The notes under the pieces: model-generated
The model's input: only the letters and a program-made list of their open reading frames with translations
Told to the model about the DNA's origin: nothing
Databases searched by the model: none
NCBI RefSeq assembly: GCF_023705585.1
Contig: NZ_BOQE01000001.1
Span: forward strand, 1,067,341-1,131,340
DNA length: 64,000 nt
Direction of reading: 5' to 3'
Origin: Collibacillus ludicampi
GTDB lineage: Bacteria > Bacillota > Bacilli > Tumebacillales > BOQE01
Part shown: positions 35,823-43,231 of the stretch, piece after piece
Layout: the number at the start of each line of letters is the position of its first letter
Position numbering within the stretch: the first letter of the stretch is position 1
Translations under genes and position numbers: made by a program

Positions 35823-36707
35823 ATGATCCATCCAAAAAAGATCACTGTCTATTGCGATGTCGACGGTACACTTGTTTCCGAAACAAACGTCGTGAGCCCC
35901 TTGGTGAAAGGGAAAATTGAAGAATTCGTCCATCGCGGGTATGGTTTTACCTTGGCGACAGGACGAAGCTTCCCGGCCGTTCAACGTTTTTTACGAGAGA
36001 TTCCGTGTAACGCTCCGCTTGTTCTTTGCAATGGATCTTACGTGTATGACCCCTTGCGGAAAAGAGCACGGTGGGTGTCTCTCAATAAAGAGTTGCTCGT
36101 TTCACTCGTACGGAAACTGATCCTTTTTCCTCATGTTCGGATCTATATGGACTGTTCTGATCACACGCTCTGGGTTTCGAATGAAGAAGCGTTAACGGAT
36201 CCGTTCGTCAAACAAGAACATTTACAGCCTCGTTTGTGGAGAAACGTGCAGGAAGTTCTTGAAGCGGGAGATATTCTTAAACTCGGAATGAAACTGATTG
36301 ACACCCCCGCGGATATCATCAAACAGATCGCGGAAATCTTGTCTTCCTATGCTGCGGCATATCCTCGGAGTATGCGTTGGTGCTACTCTAGCCATAATTA
36401 CATCGAGGTCATGCCTGCAGGAGTGTCCAAATGGTTCGGGATTCAAAAGAGCCAGCAACTGTTGGGAATGAGCGATAGTAAGATATACACGATTGGTGAC
36501 CATTTCAATGATCTGGAAATGATTCAGAACGCGGATCTCGGGGTCGCTATGGGGAATGCCGTGGAAGAAGTAAAACAGAAAGCTGCATATACGATCGGGC
36601 ACGTTACGGAAGATGCCGTTGCTTACTTCCTGACCGATGTGATGAGAAACGAATCTCCGGTTCCGTATCCTCCTTCTTCACGTCGCGAGGCGGTTTCCAG
36701 AAGCTAA
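35823..36707 (+). CDS. Cof-type HAD-superfamily hydrolase
   Basis: About 294 residues. HAD motif I VYCDVDGTLVSE (nucleophile Asp), motif II LATGRS, motif III region GVSKWFGIQ (Lys), motif IV YTIGDHFNDLEMIQNADLGVAMGNAV. The C2-type cap makes it a Cof/YkrA-like phosphatase, probably acting on a sugar phosphate or similar small molecule. The start is uncertain: ATG 35823 is given, but the AAGGAAGG site fits a codon nearer 35808 and a GTG at 35799 is also in frame. TTAACA at 35736 with TTCAAA 10 bases on might be a weak Pho site. One of only two clear plus-strand genes. Confidence 0.88.
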   Translation: MIHPKKITVYCDVDGTLVSETNVVSPLVKGKIEEFVHRGYGFTLATGRSFPAVQRFLREIPCNAPLVLCNGSYVYDPLRKRARWVSLNKELLVSLVRKLILFPHVRIYMDCSDHTLWVSNEEALTDPFVKQEHLQPRLWRNVQEVLEAGDILKLGMKLIDTPADIIKQIAEILSSYAAAYPRSMRWCYSSHNYIEVMPAGVSKWFGIQKSQQLLGMSDSKIYTIGDHFNDLEMIQNADLGVAMGNAVEEVKQKAAYTIGHVTEDAVAYFLTDVMRNESPVPYPPSSRREAVSRS

Positions 36708-36736
36708 TAACCTCTAACAGATGTATAAAGAGAAGT

Positions 36737-36775
36737 AAAAAAGTGTCTCAGTGCCACTGTCTGAGACACTTTTTT
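36737..36775. terminator. Bidirectional intrinsic terminator
   Basis: AAAAAAGTGTCTCAG (36737-36751) and CTGAGACACTTTTTT (36761-36775) form a perfect 15-bp stem with a 9-base loop and A/T tracts on both sides, following the HAD gene. A second perfect 14-bp hairpin (AAATACGAGTGGAA at 36864-36877 with 36886-36899) lies just upstream of the next gene. Confidence 0.88.
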
Positions 36776-36942
36776 ACGTCCTTCCTACCGCCAAATATTT
36801 CATTTGTGATGCGAATGTAATAGTGATGACAAATTTCGATTTTTTTATACTTGTAATGGAAACAAATACGAGTGGAAAGCCTCTGTTCCACTCGTATTTT
36901 CATAGGAACGAACATCCCTGTTGATCGTATGAGGTGTATGGA

Positions 36943-38364
36943 ATGAGCATTACGCATTGCGAAGAAAAAGTGTCACATACCGTTCTCGTCACCGTAGTAG
37001 GACCCGAAGAATCGATCGACTTGGAACTCCCCGGAGATGTCCCCGTCGTCGATTTAATCCCCGCATTCGTTGAACTGTTTGCATTAGAATCCCATTCGAG
37101 CGATCCTTATGTCTGGGCTTTGGGCCCGTCGGAAGGACCGCCTTTTCCAAAAGAAAACACGCTCCTTCAATGCGGAGTCGTTGACGGAGATCAAATCTTC
37201 CTGCAGACACGCGAAGCTTGGAACCGGAACTTGTCCGCTCATGCAAAGGTATCTGATGAGCAAGCGCTGTCTTCCGCGCCAGGCGCAAGTTCCGATAATG
37301 ACGCATCACAGAATGATGATCGCTTATCCTCCAATGAATGGAAGCCTCGGGGGCGTACGCGAGCCATTTTACCGGAAGCCATTCCATGGCAGAAACGAGT
37401 GGAGGCCGTGTTGCGCGCAGTCTTCTCGCACGAAACGCCTACCCTCGAGTCCAGCAGTTCCGAGACTTCGCCCACATCCGGCCACTTGCTTTCCCCATCT
37501 TCTTTGGCCATCCAGAAAGCACCCGGGTGGTGGAAACGAGCGAGAAAAACCTGGCGGAAGACAAACTATCTCAACCAATTGGACGAGAGGATCGCAGAAC
37601 CGCAACTCAAACGTTGTGCCACGATCGCGGTGGTATCCCCGAAAGGAGGCGTTGGCAAGACCACGATCACAGCGTTACTCGGTACCTTGCTTGCTTTCGT
37701 TCGTCGTGACCGTATCGTGGCCATCGATACGAACCCGGACTTCGGTTCCTTAGGCCGTATCTTGGCTCCCGACCACCAGATATTCGTCGACGATTTGTTG
37801 TATCTCTTAGACAACACACCACTGACGGTGACGCGTTTGGATGGGAATCTTGGACGAGCCGTTCACGGTTTAATGGTCTTACCTGCACCTACCGATCCGG
37901 TTCGCATGGCGACATTGGATGAAGCCGCCTATACGAGAGTGGTTCGTCGATTACAGGAGATGGTAGGCGTTGTCGTTTTGGACTGTGGCACCGGATTGCA
38001 AGATCCCGCATCAAAGGCGGCCCTTGCTACAGCCGATCAAATCGTTCTCGTAACGGATGCGCAACCGTCATCAGCCAGCCTTGTTACAGAAGCGGCGGCT
38101 CTTCTTCAGCAAGAGGGAACGCCGATCTGGATGGTTGTCAACAAGATGTCCGCGAAAGGAAGCCGCCTGGATCTTCAAGCTCTCGAACATGCCATTCCCC
38201 ATGCTCGCGGTTTCATTGAGATTCCAGCGGAGTCTCAAGCAGCTGACCAGTTATCTGCCGGTATATTTGACTGGCATGATGCGCCTTCCTCCTGGAAGCG
38301 GGTAGTACGCGAACTTGCCGTTTCCTTAATAGCCGAGTGGCCGGTACTAGGCATCTCGAAGTGA
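36943..38364 (+). CDS. YukD/EsaB ubiquitin-like domain fused to a MinD/ParA-type ATPase
   Basis: A 473-residue protein. Residues about 10-95 look like the ubiquitin-like YukD/EsaB (EccD N-terminal) fold of type VII secretion: VLVTVVGPEESIDLELPGDV, then DPYVWALGPSEG and TLLQCGVVDGDQIFL. A polar, low-complexity linker of about 120 residues follows. From about 225 there is a MinD/ParA ATPase with deviant Walker A SPKGGVGKTTITALLG, switch-like IDTNPDFGSLG, VVLDCGTGLQDPAS and VVNKMSAKGSR. Start ATG 36943 follows GAGGTG by 6 bases. Similar fusions accompany ESX/T7SS in actinobacteria, but no WXG100 or EssC-type gene is in this window. Function unknown. Confidence 0.8.
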   Translation: MSITHCEEKVSHTVLVTVVGPEESIDLELPGDVPVVDLIPAFVELFALESHSSDPYVWALGPSEGPPFPKENTLLQCGVVDGDQIFLQTREAWNRNLSAHAKVSDEQALSSAPGASSDNDASQNDDRLSSNEWKPRGRTRAILPEAIPWQKRVEAVLRAVFSHETPTLESSSSETSPTSGHLLSPSSLAIQKAPGWWKRARKTWRKTNYLNQLDERIAEPQLKRCATIAVVSPKGGVGKTTITALLGTLLAFVRRDRIVAIDTNPDFGSLGRILAPDHQIFVDDLLYLLDNTPLTVTRLDGNLGRAVHGLMVLPAPTDPVRMATLDEAAYTRVVRRLQEMVGVVVLDCGTGLQDPASKAALATADQIVLVTDAQPSSASLVTEAAALLQQEGTPIWMVVNKMSAKGSRLDLQALEHAIPHARGFIEIPAESQAADQLSAGIFDWHDAPSSWKRVVRELAVSLIAEWPVLGISK

Positions 38365-38494
38365 CCGGCCGCCCGGCTTTCATTTTTGTGCGTACGGGTG
38401 ATCCGCATCTTCCTTAACCGAAAAATCCTCCTTACGGCTGCTCGTGGAGTCGCAGATGGAGATGGATGATAAGGGGGTGAGTTATCGTTTTTTT

Positions 38495-38737
38495 TTACGA
38501 AAAAGTAACTGTTTGTAAAAAGGCTAAAAAATAGGTGCGACTAAAGAAAAAAAAGAAAAATAGATAAAAAATAATTCGCCTCTCTAAAGAACCAAATAAT
38601 GCAATGAATGAAAATATCAAAAAGGAACCAAATAATTCATAAGTCATAGTCCATAATACTGGATTGAAGGTTGAATCCCAATTAAAAAATGTATCAAGAA
38701 GGGAAATTTTTAGCATCCAAAAAAAATCATGACTCAT
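38495..38737 (-). pseudogene. Fragment of an acyltransferase-3 family membrane protein
   Basis: An 80-residue hydrophobic frame. The part NWDSTFNPVLWTMTYELFGSFLIFSF matches the middle of OafA-type acyltransferases, where N-x-x-LWT-x-x-x-E-x-x-G-S is conserved. The protein would normally be about 350 residues; nothing of the N-terminal catalytic His region or the C-terminal spans is in frame. It starts just after the broken comQ, so a rearrangement seems to have joined pieces of two genes. Confidence 0.5.
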
Positions 38738-38779
38738 GGTGTCGTAATCTGTTGTAAGTGATGATTTTGTATATTTTTT

Positions 38780-39552
38780 TTATCTGCCCATTTGAACGAG
38801 TTCTTCTTTCTTCAGATTACCTAAATAATAGTCTTTAATAAGTTGAAACTCTGGATGGCTATTGTGTAGCAGATACAAGGTAGGAAGGGTTTTTTTCTTG
38901 TTAACTAGATCATTTTTTTCATCCAAGCGACAAATATCTTTTATATCGTTTTTTATCTGTGCGGCTATCCCCATATGCTCCGCGTATTTGTTTACGGTAT
39001 CATGGTATTTTTCGGTAGCCAGCGCCGTTCCAATCAAACAAGCGGATGCCAGCAGAGCAGCAGACTTATTTCTAACCATCTGAAGATAGTCTTCCTCAGA
39101 TTCAATCGAATCCATCAGATCATTGTGTTGACCATTGACGGCTTTCAGTACGTGACTATTCAGATATCTAATAGCGCACATCCTATTGGTTAATTCAAAA
39201 GAAGTCTGCTCTAACGCTTTTGTACTAAGGACTAAAAGACCTGTTGCTATGTTCATGGATATGCCTACATCGATCTTATTCCAAGGTACTGAAAAATCAT
39301 CTTGATCCTGTAAGTCATCAAATATGTCTAGAGAAAGAATCATCAGCTCAACAGCGGCGGCTGCTTGATAGATGTCATGCGATTGACCGCCAAACATTCG
39401 ATAATGTAAACATACCAGTTGCCCGAAGGGAAAGTTTCCTTTCATTTGAATGAAACGAATTCTGATAAGTAGGTTTTTAGTTCTTGAACTGAAAAATGGT
39501 CATTTATCAATTGTAACATGACTTGCACGATCTTAACCGTATCTCCTTTCAT
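38780..39552 (-). pseudogene. comQ: ComQ-like isoprenyltransferase, frameshifted and C-terminally truncated
   Basis: The main frame (39445-38780, 221 residues) matches ComQ, the prenyl transferase that modifies the ComX pheromone: LHYRMFGGQSHDIYQAAAAVEL, the first Asp-rich motif LDIFDDLQDQDD, NGQHNDLMD and the second region IKNDIKDICRLDEKNDLVNK. The expected N-terminus lies in another frame: 39552-39442 encodes 36 residues (MKGDTVKIVQVMLQLINDHF then SVQELKTYLSEFVSFK) with an excellent TTTGGAGGTGATC site, and its TGA overlaps the main frame's ATG (ATGA). Either a one-base frameshift or stop-restart coupling joins them. About 40 C-terminal residues are missing, and no comX, comP or comA follows. 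Confidence 0.65.
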
Positions 39553-39814
39553 CACTCGATCACCTCCAAATCATCACAAATATTTTTGGAATTCTAAATT
39601 CAATGTGACTGCCTTTACATGAACCAATTATGTAGACCATTATAATGATATAACTTGAACACTTTATAGAATGGAAATTAAAGGACGTACTATATATATC
39701 TTACAACTATTCGTTATCAACGTGCAATGGGGTCCAAGCAATAGAAGATTTGACAGATCCTCTCATATCCGCTGACCCTGATGGCCTGAGAATCAAAGTC
39801 GCCATCTCCCACAA

Positions 39815-39841
39815 AAAGCTCCCCTCACCGGGGAGCCTTTT
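39815..39841 (-). terminator. Intrinsic terminator of the ABC/GntR operon
   Basis: GCTCCCC (39818-39824) pairs with GGGGAGC (39830-39836), flanked by AAAAA and TTTTT. It lies 7 bases past the permease stop on the minus strand and also could act from the other side. The 39553-39814 stretch to its left has no gene I can support. Confidence 0.85.
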
Positions 39842-39847
39842 TCCTTT

Positions 39848-40588
39848 CTATTTCGCTTCCATATAACGGTTCAACAACAGGGAATTCACCGCCATGATCA
39901 ACACGCCCAACAAGATTTTCCCGACAAAAAGCACCAGAGCTATCCAAATAAGCGATGGCTCATGGAAAAACAAAAGCCGACCGCCCACTAAGGCAAATTG
40001 AGAGACTCTCAAAAGAAGCCATTGCGCATGTAATAACAGGCTAAGAATCAAGACATACACAATCCAGCCCACAAACGCATACGGACGGAAACGGGAGAAC
40101 ATCAAGCTGCTCACAAAGAAGCCCAGCGTCGACAAGGTGAAGGCGAACGGAATCAGTTGAAGCAAAGCTTTCCCATCCACCATCAAGCTCTGCCAAAACA
40201 AGGACGAAAATTGTCCCGCATCTTGAAAATAAAACACCAGCACCAACAATACTTTCACAGGGATATAGGAATAAATCAGCATGCGCAGAACAGTCAGCAT
40301 CACCCCGACCAACTTGGCCCACAGCATGGGCCAGCGCGAATAGGGCAACGACATCCACCAGTAAAAGGTGCCTTCCTTCCATTCTCGGTTGATCGAGGCC
40401 ATAGACAAGAAGAACGCTATATAACCAAAGGCTTGAAAAACCAAACCCACATTCATAAGTTCAGGGTTGATGGATTTACCGGAATGTGCTCTGCACAACA
40501 GAAAGCCCCCGGCCAACAGCAATAGAAGGCAAGCGATCACAATATGCTTGATGCGTCCATCCCTGCTTCGCCACTTAAACATATTCAC
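39848..40588 (-). CDS. ABC-2-type transporter membrane protein
   Basis: A 246-residue polytopic membrane protein with about six hydrophobic segments (for example HIVIACLLLLLAGGFLL, NVGLVFQAFGYIAFFLSMAS, IPFAFTLSTLGFFVSSLMF, IWIALVLFVGKILLGVLIMAV). The cytoplasmic motif NREWKEGTFYWWMSLPYSRWPMLWAKL, with E-x-G-T and a conserved P, is typical of ABC-2 exporters. It pairs with the ATPase gene 35 bases upstream and a YtrA-type regulator. Start is GTG 40588 or ATG 40582; neither has a strong RBS. Confidence 0.8.
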   Translation of the reverse strand: MNMFKWRSRDGRIKHIVIACLLLLLAGGFLLCRAHSGKSINPELMNVGLVFQAFGYIAFFLSMASINREWKEGTFYWWMSLPYSRWPMLWAKLVGVMLTVLRMLIYSYIPVKVLLVLVFYFQDAGQFSSLFWQSLMVDGKALLQLIPFAFTLSTLGFFVSSLMFSRFRPYAFVGWIVYVLILSLLLHAQWLLLRVSQFALVGGRLLFFHEPSLIWIALVLFVGKILLGVLIMAVNSLLLNRYMEAK

Positions 40589-40622
40589 TCATTGCGCACC
40601 AACGTCCAAAAGAGTGCTCCAT

Positions 40623-41324
40623 TCATCCCATGACCCTCCTGTATTCTTCTTGAATCGACAACCCTTTTTGCCGCAACGCCTCCACATCCGTTTGCGAGAC
40701 CACATTCCCGCCCTTCAGAAAGAGCACATGTTCAAACAGTCCTTCAACTTCATGGATATCATGGGTGCTGATGATGATGGTTTTCTCACCTTCCGTCAAC
40801 GTGTCGATCATCAATTCGACGATCTTCTCCCGCGACAACAGGTCAATCCCGGAAAAAGGTTCATCCAGCAAAATCAGATCCACATCACGCGCCAACGAAA
40901 GCAACAGCTGCAACCGCGCTTCCTGTCCCTTTGACATGTCGCCCACTATCTGTGTCGGTTCCAACTTCATAAACGCGGCCATTTGCTTCGCTTTCTCCAG
41001 ATCAAAGTGCGGAAAAACTCGCGCGCCAAAACGGATCGCTTCTTCCACACTGTGGTGCTTATACCAACGCGCCCGGTCGGAGAGATACGCAATGCGCTCA
41101 TTCAACCGCCAGGACGGCTTTTGCCCCAACACCCGCACTTCTCCAGAGGTCGGTTGGATCAGATTGACCATCATCTTAAACATCGTCGATTTCCCCGCGC
41201 CATTCTCGCCCAACAGGCCAATCACTTTCCCCTTGGGAAAGGAAAGGGTGATGCCATCCAAGGCCCTTTTCCTGCCATAACTTTTTACCACTTGCTGAAA
41301 GGTAACGATATCATTCACTCCCAT
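40623..41324 (-). CDS. ABC transporter ATPase (YtrB-like)
   Basis: A 233-residue ATPase. Walker A GLLGENGAGKSTMFKMM, signature region DMSKGQEARLQLLLSLARDVDLILLDEPFSGIDL (SKGQ instead of SGGQ), H-loop IIISTHDIHEVEGLFEHVLFL. The low-canonical signature is common in YtrB-type exporters. ATG 41324 is chosen because AGAGGAGG lies 4 bases upstream; it overlaps the end of the GntR gene. Likely substrate: a wall-active peptide or other envelope stressor, as for ytr operons, but unproven. Confidence 0.9.
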   Translation of the reverse strand: MGVNDIVTFQQVVKSYGRKRALDGITLSFPKGKVIGLLGENGAGKSTMFKMMVNLIQPTSGEVRVLGQKPSWRLNERIAYLSDRARWYKHHSVEEAIRFGARVFPHFDLEKAKQMAAFMKLEPTQIVGDMSKGQEARLQLLLSLARDVDLILLDEPFSGIDLLSREKIVELMIDTLTEGEKTIIISTHDIHEVEGLFEHVLFLKGGNVVSQTDVEALRQKGLSIQEEYRRVMG

Positions 41325-41701
41325 TCCGCCTCCTCTAACCATTTTTGCGCCAATTCCTTGGTAATCCCCAAAGAACGCATGTTTTCGATAAAGCTATGCA
41401 AAGCCTCTGCAGCCAACTGTTTCTTCACTTCCTCCACTTTCGCTTGGGAAGAGGTAATAAAAGTCCCCTGACCCCTTCGCTTCTCACAAAGCCCTTCTCG
41501 TTCCAATTCCTGATAAGCCCGCACGACCGTGCTGGGATTAATCTTGAGCTGCACAGCCATATCCCGCACCGATGGTAATTTCATGCCCAATTCCACCTCA
41601 CCTCTGGCAATCATCCGTTGTATTTGGTTTACCATCTGCTCGTAGATCGGCAAGGATAAATCCAGGACAAATTGCATGTGTCCAACTGTTCGCGTTTCCA
41701 T
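41315..41701 (-). CDS. GntR-family regulator, YtrA subfamily
   Basis: A 128-residue regulator. N-terminal winged helix: PIYEQMVNQIQRMIARGEVELGMKLPSVRDMAVQLKINPSTVVRAYQELEREGLCEKRRGQGTFIT; short C-terminal helix instead of a large effector domain, as in YtrA. ATG 41701 is used because AAGGAGG lies 5 bases upstream. It is first in the operon with the ABC ATPase and permease and probably represses them through inverted repeats just upstream. Confidence 0.9.
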   Translation of the reverse strand: METRTVGHMQFVLDLSLPIYEQMVNQIQRMIARGEVELGMKLPSVRDMAVQLKINPSTVVRAYQELEREGLCEKRRGQGTFITSSQAKVEEVKKQLAAEALHSFIENMRSLGITKELAQKWLEEAEWE

Positions 41702-41754
41702 AACGGCCTCCTTTCCAACCGCTCGCTCCTCTTTCCATCGTCTATTATGTTTGT

Positions 41755-41812
41755 AGTGTATGCATTCACACCAAACACTTACGTTTGAGTGTATTGTATC
41801 ACTCCATACACT
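41755..41812 (-). promoter_or_regulatory. Candidate YtrA-type operator
   Basis: AGTGTATG at 41755-41762, AGTGTAT at 41788-41794 and its inverse CATACACT at 41805-41812 form spaced direct and inverted repeats 54-111 bases upstream of the GntR start. A TAGTGTAT...ATACACTA shape resembles operators of YtrA regulators. The exact promoter is unclear. Confidence 0.55.
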
Positions 41813-41999
41813 AAATGAAAAGGGGGAAAATATAATTACGTGTCGACACAACCTATCCAAAACCATAGGTTGTATGACTGATTGGAATAAGAGGGATAGA
41901 ACCCAACATTCCCAAAGTAGGCTTGATGAAAACCGCAAAGAAAAGGGCACCAGATCGTTGCAAAACTAGCGGTGAAGATTAATACAGCCTTCCAACGGA

Positions 42000-42430
42000 A
42001 ATCATCTTGGTCCCGAAAGCAAGGGCCAGAATCGCCCCAGTCTCTTTCCTTTTTTCTGCTTCAACGCTTGAATGAGCAGTAACCCCGCGATCAATACCAG
42101 TGAGTTGATCTGCGTAAAAAAGCACTCGTAAGGATCAGAGGATTCAGCAGCCAAAGCCATGACCTTCGCCCAGTGAAACACCGCATCAAGAGTACAAACA
42201 TTAGATCAAACAAGAGTGAATTCCACACCGGATACGGGCAAATATACAACCATAGAAGGTTGTGCCATGATAAATACGGCTTGCATGGGCATCGGAATAT
42301 TGGTTGTAGGATCAACCACCGACATATTGACGACCGCTACTTTTTGAATCGTATCGGACGTTGAACGGAAGGGAAGTTCCGGCAATTTAAGATTTGTTGC
42401 TATATCGTTCTTAACATCCTCCCCACTTCA
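42000..42430 (-). pseudogene. Frameshifted multispan membrane protein
   Basis: Three minus-strand frames read as one protein if frameshifts are allowed. Frame 1 (about 42420-42240): LKLPELPFRSTSDTIQKVAV, VNMSVVDPTTNIPMPMQAVF, MAQPSMVVYLPVSG. Frame 2 (about 42235-42115): VWNSLLFDLMFVLLMRCFTG, RRSWLWLLNPLILTSAF. Frame 3 (about 42115-42010): FTQINSLVLIAGLLLIQALK then a basic tail. The junction of frames 2 and 3 is a run of six T (at about 42116-42121); one extra T would restore the frame. It may be a second ABC-type membrane component of the neighbouring operon. No start codon was assigned. Confidence 0.5.
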
Positions 42431-42553
42431 CCATCTGTTTAGAAAGGACTCCAAGACCGGCCGGATCTTTGCAGTATCAACTGTAATCGACAACTCACTA
42501 CTTTTTTTCGAGACAGTTCAAAGCTGGATTCGCTGCGCCGAAAATAAGCGAAA

Positions 42554-42839
42554 AACCCTGTGATCCAATTGGAACACAGGGTTCTTGTCATTCTGTAAAA
42601 CCGTCAACTTTTTTGTTGTACGGTAATCTGCGCATTGTCTTTCAAGAGAGGGAGTTGGCTGGTGATCACCGAGTCACCGTCAATTAGACCGCTGGTAACC
42701 AGCGTTTGGGATCCTTCCTGTTGCGCGATGGTCACTTCTTTGCATCGATCCTGGTTGTGATCCACTACATAGACATAAGATTTGCCATTGTCTTGCACGA
42801 CTGCCGTTGAGATAACGATTCCTTGTTTCACGTCAGGTG
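42554..42839 (-). repeat. Left copy of a roughly 290-bp duplication (3' end of the hlyD-like gene)
   Basis: Nearly identical, in the same orientation, to 57648-57936. It contains the terminator hairpin AACCCTGTG (42554-42562)/CACAGGGTT (42575-42583) and the last 75 codons of the adaptor gene. Similarity stops sharply at ...CGTCAGGTG (42839), where the STAS gene region begins, and at the other end before AACCCTG. The two copies bracket the 15-kb island. About 16 mismatches plus a 3-base gap separate them by eye. Confidence 0.88.
42604..42831 (-). pseudogene. Truncated C-terminus of an AcrA/HlyD-type adaptor
   Basis: 75 codons equal to the C-terminal part of the adaptor at 57698-59098 (KSYVYVVDHNQ versus KSYVYVADHNQ; VTIAQQEGSQTLVTSG identical). 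No ribosome site precedes it and the rest of the protein is missing. It is part of the left duplication copy, not an independent gene. Confidence 0.85.
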
Positions 42840-42858
42840 ATGATGCGGTTTTTCTAAC

Positions 42859-43206
42859 TTATGGAGTTAAACTTCCAGGATTAATAGAGGGGTGGTCAAC
42901 AAAAATTTCCCGTCCTAAAATATCCGGAATTTGCAGCAAATCAAAAATCTCACTTACTTGTGGACATAAATGAGTGATTTGAATCCTCACATTATTTTCT
43001 TTCAATTTTTCAACTAGATTTATAAATAAACCGATCCCGGTCGAATCTACAAAAGGGACTTGGGAAAAATTAATCTCTACACAGGGATATTGCTGAAGAG
43101 CTGGCAGGATTTCTTCTTCCATCACTTCTGTAATTTCAATATCCATATCCCCTTTGAAAGCTACCTGAGTTTTTTCTTCCCCAGGTATAATCTGAAATTC
43201 AAACAT
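42859..43206 (-). CDS. STAS-domain protein (anti-sigma-factor-antagonist-like), 1
   Basis: A 115-residue STAS protein. The core VPFVDSTGIGLFINLVEKL carries the usual phosphorylatable Ser (about residue 55) of SpoIIAA/RsbV-type proteins. It ends with a short extension after the STAS fold. It is the last gene of the island operon, 25 bases after the PAS kinase, and borders the left duplication. With the second STAS protein, the PP2C phosphatase and the HATPase protein it suggests a partner-switching cascade. Confidence 0.88.
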   Translation of the reverse strand: MFEFQIIPGEEKTQVAFKGDMDIEITEVMEEEILPALQQYPCVEINFSQVPFVDSTGIGLFINLVEKLKENNVRIQITHLCPQVSEIFDLLQIPDILGREIFVDHPSINPGSLTP

Positions 43207-43231
43207 TGGAATTCTCTCCTCTCATAAAGTA

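Noticed and set aside
36864-36899. Riboswitch or attenuator before the YukD-MinD gene
   Set aside because: A simple perfect hairpin without conserved aptamer elements or alternative pairing; more likely a terminator for the other strand.
39442-39552. The 36-residue frame before comQ as a ComX-type pheromone precursor
   Set aside because: ComX is encoded after comQ, and its C-terminal region carries the Trp that is prenylated. This peptide has no Trp and aligns better with the N-terminus of ComQ itself.
42604-42831. A separate small gene of 75 codons
   Set aside because: It is a copy of the C-terminus of the adaptor at 57698-59098, lacks an RBS and is better explained as part of the border duplication.
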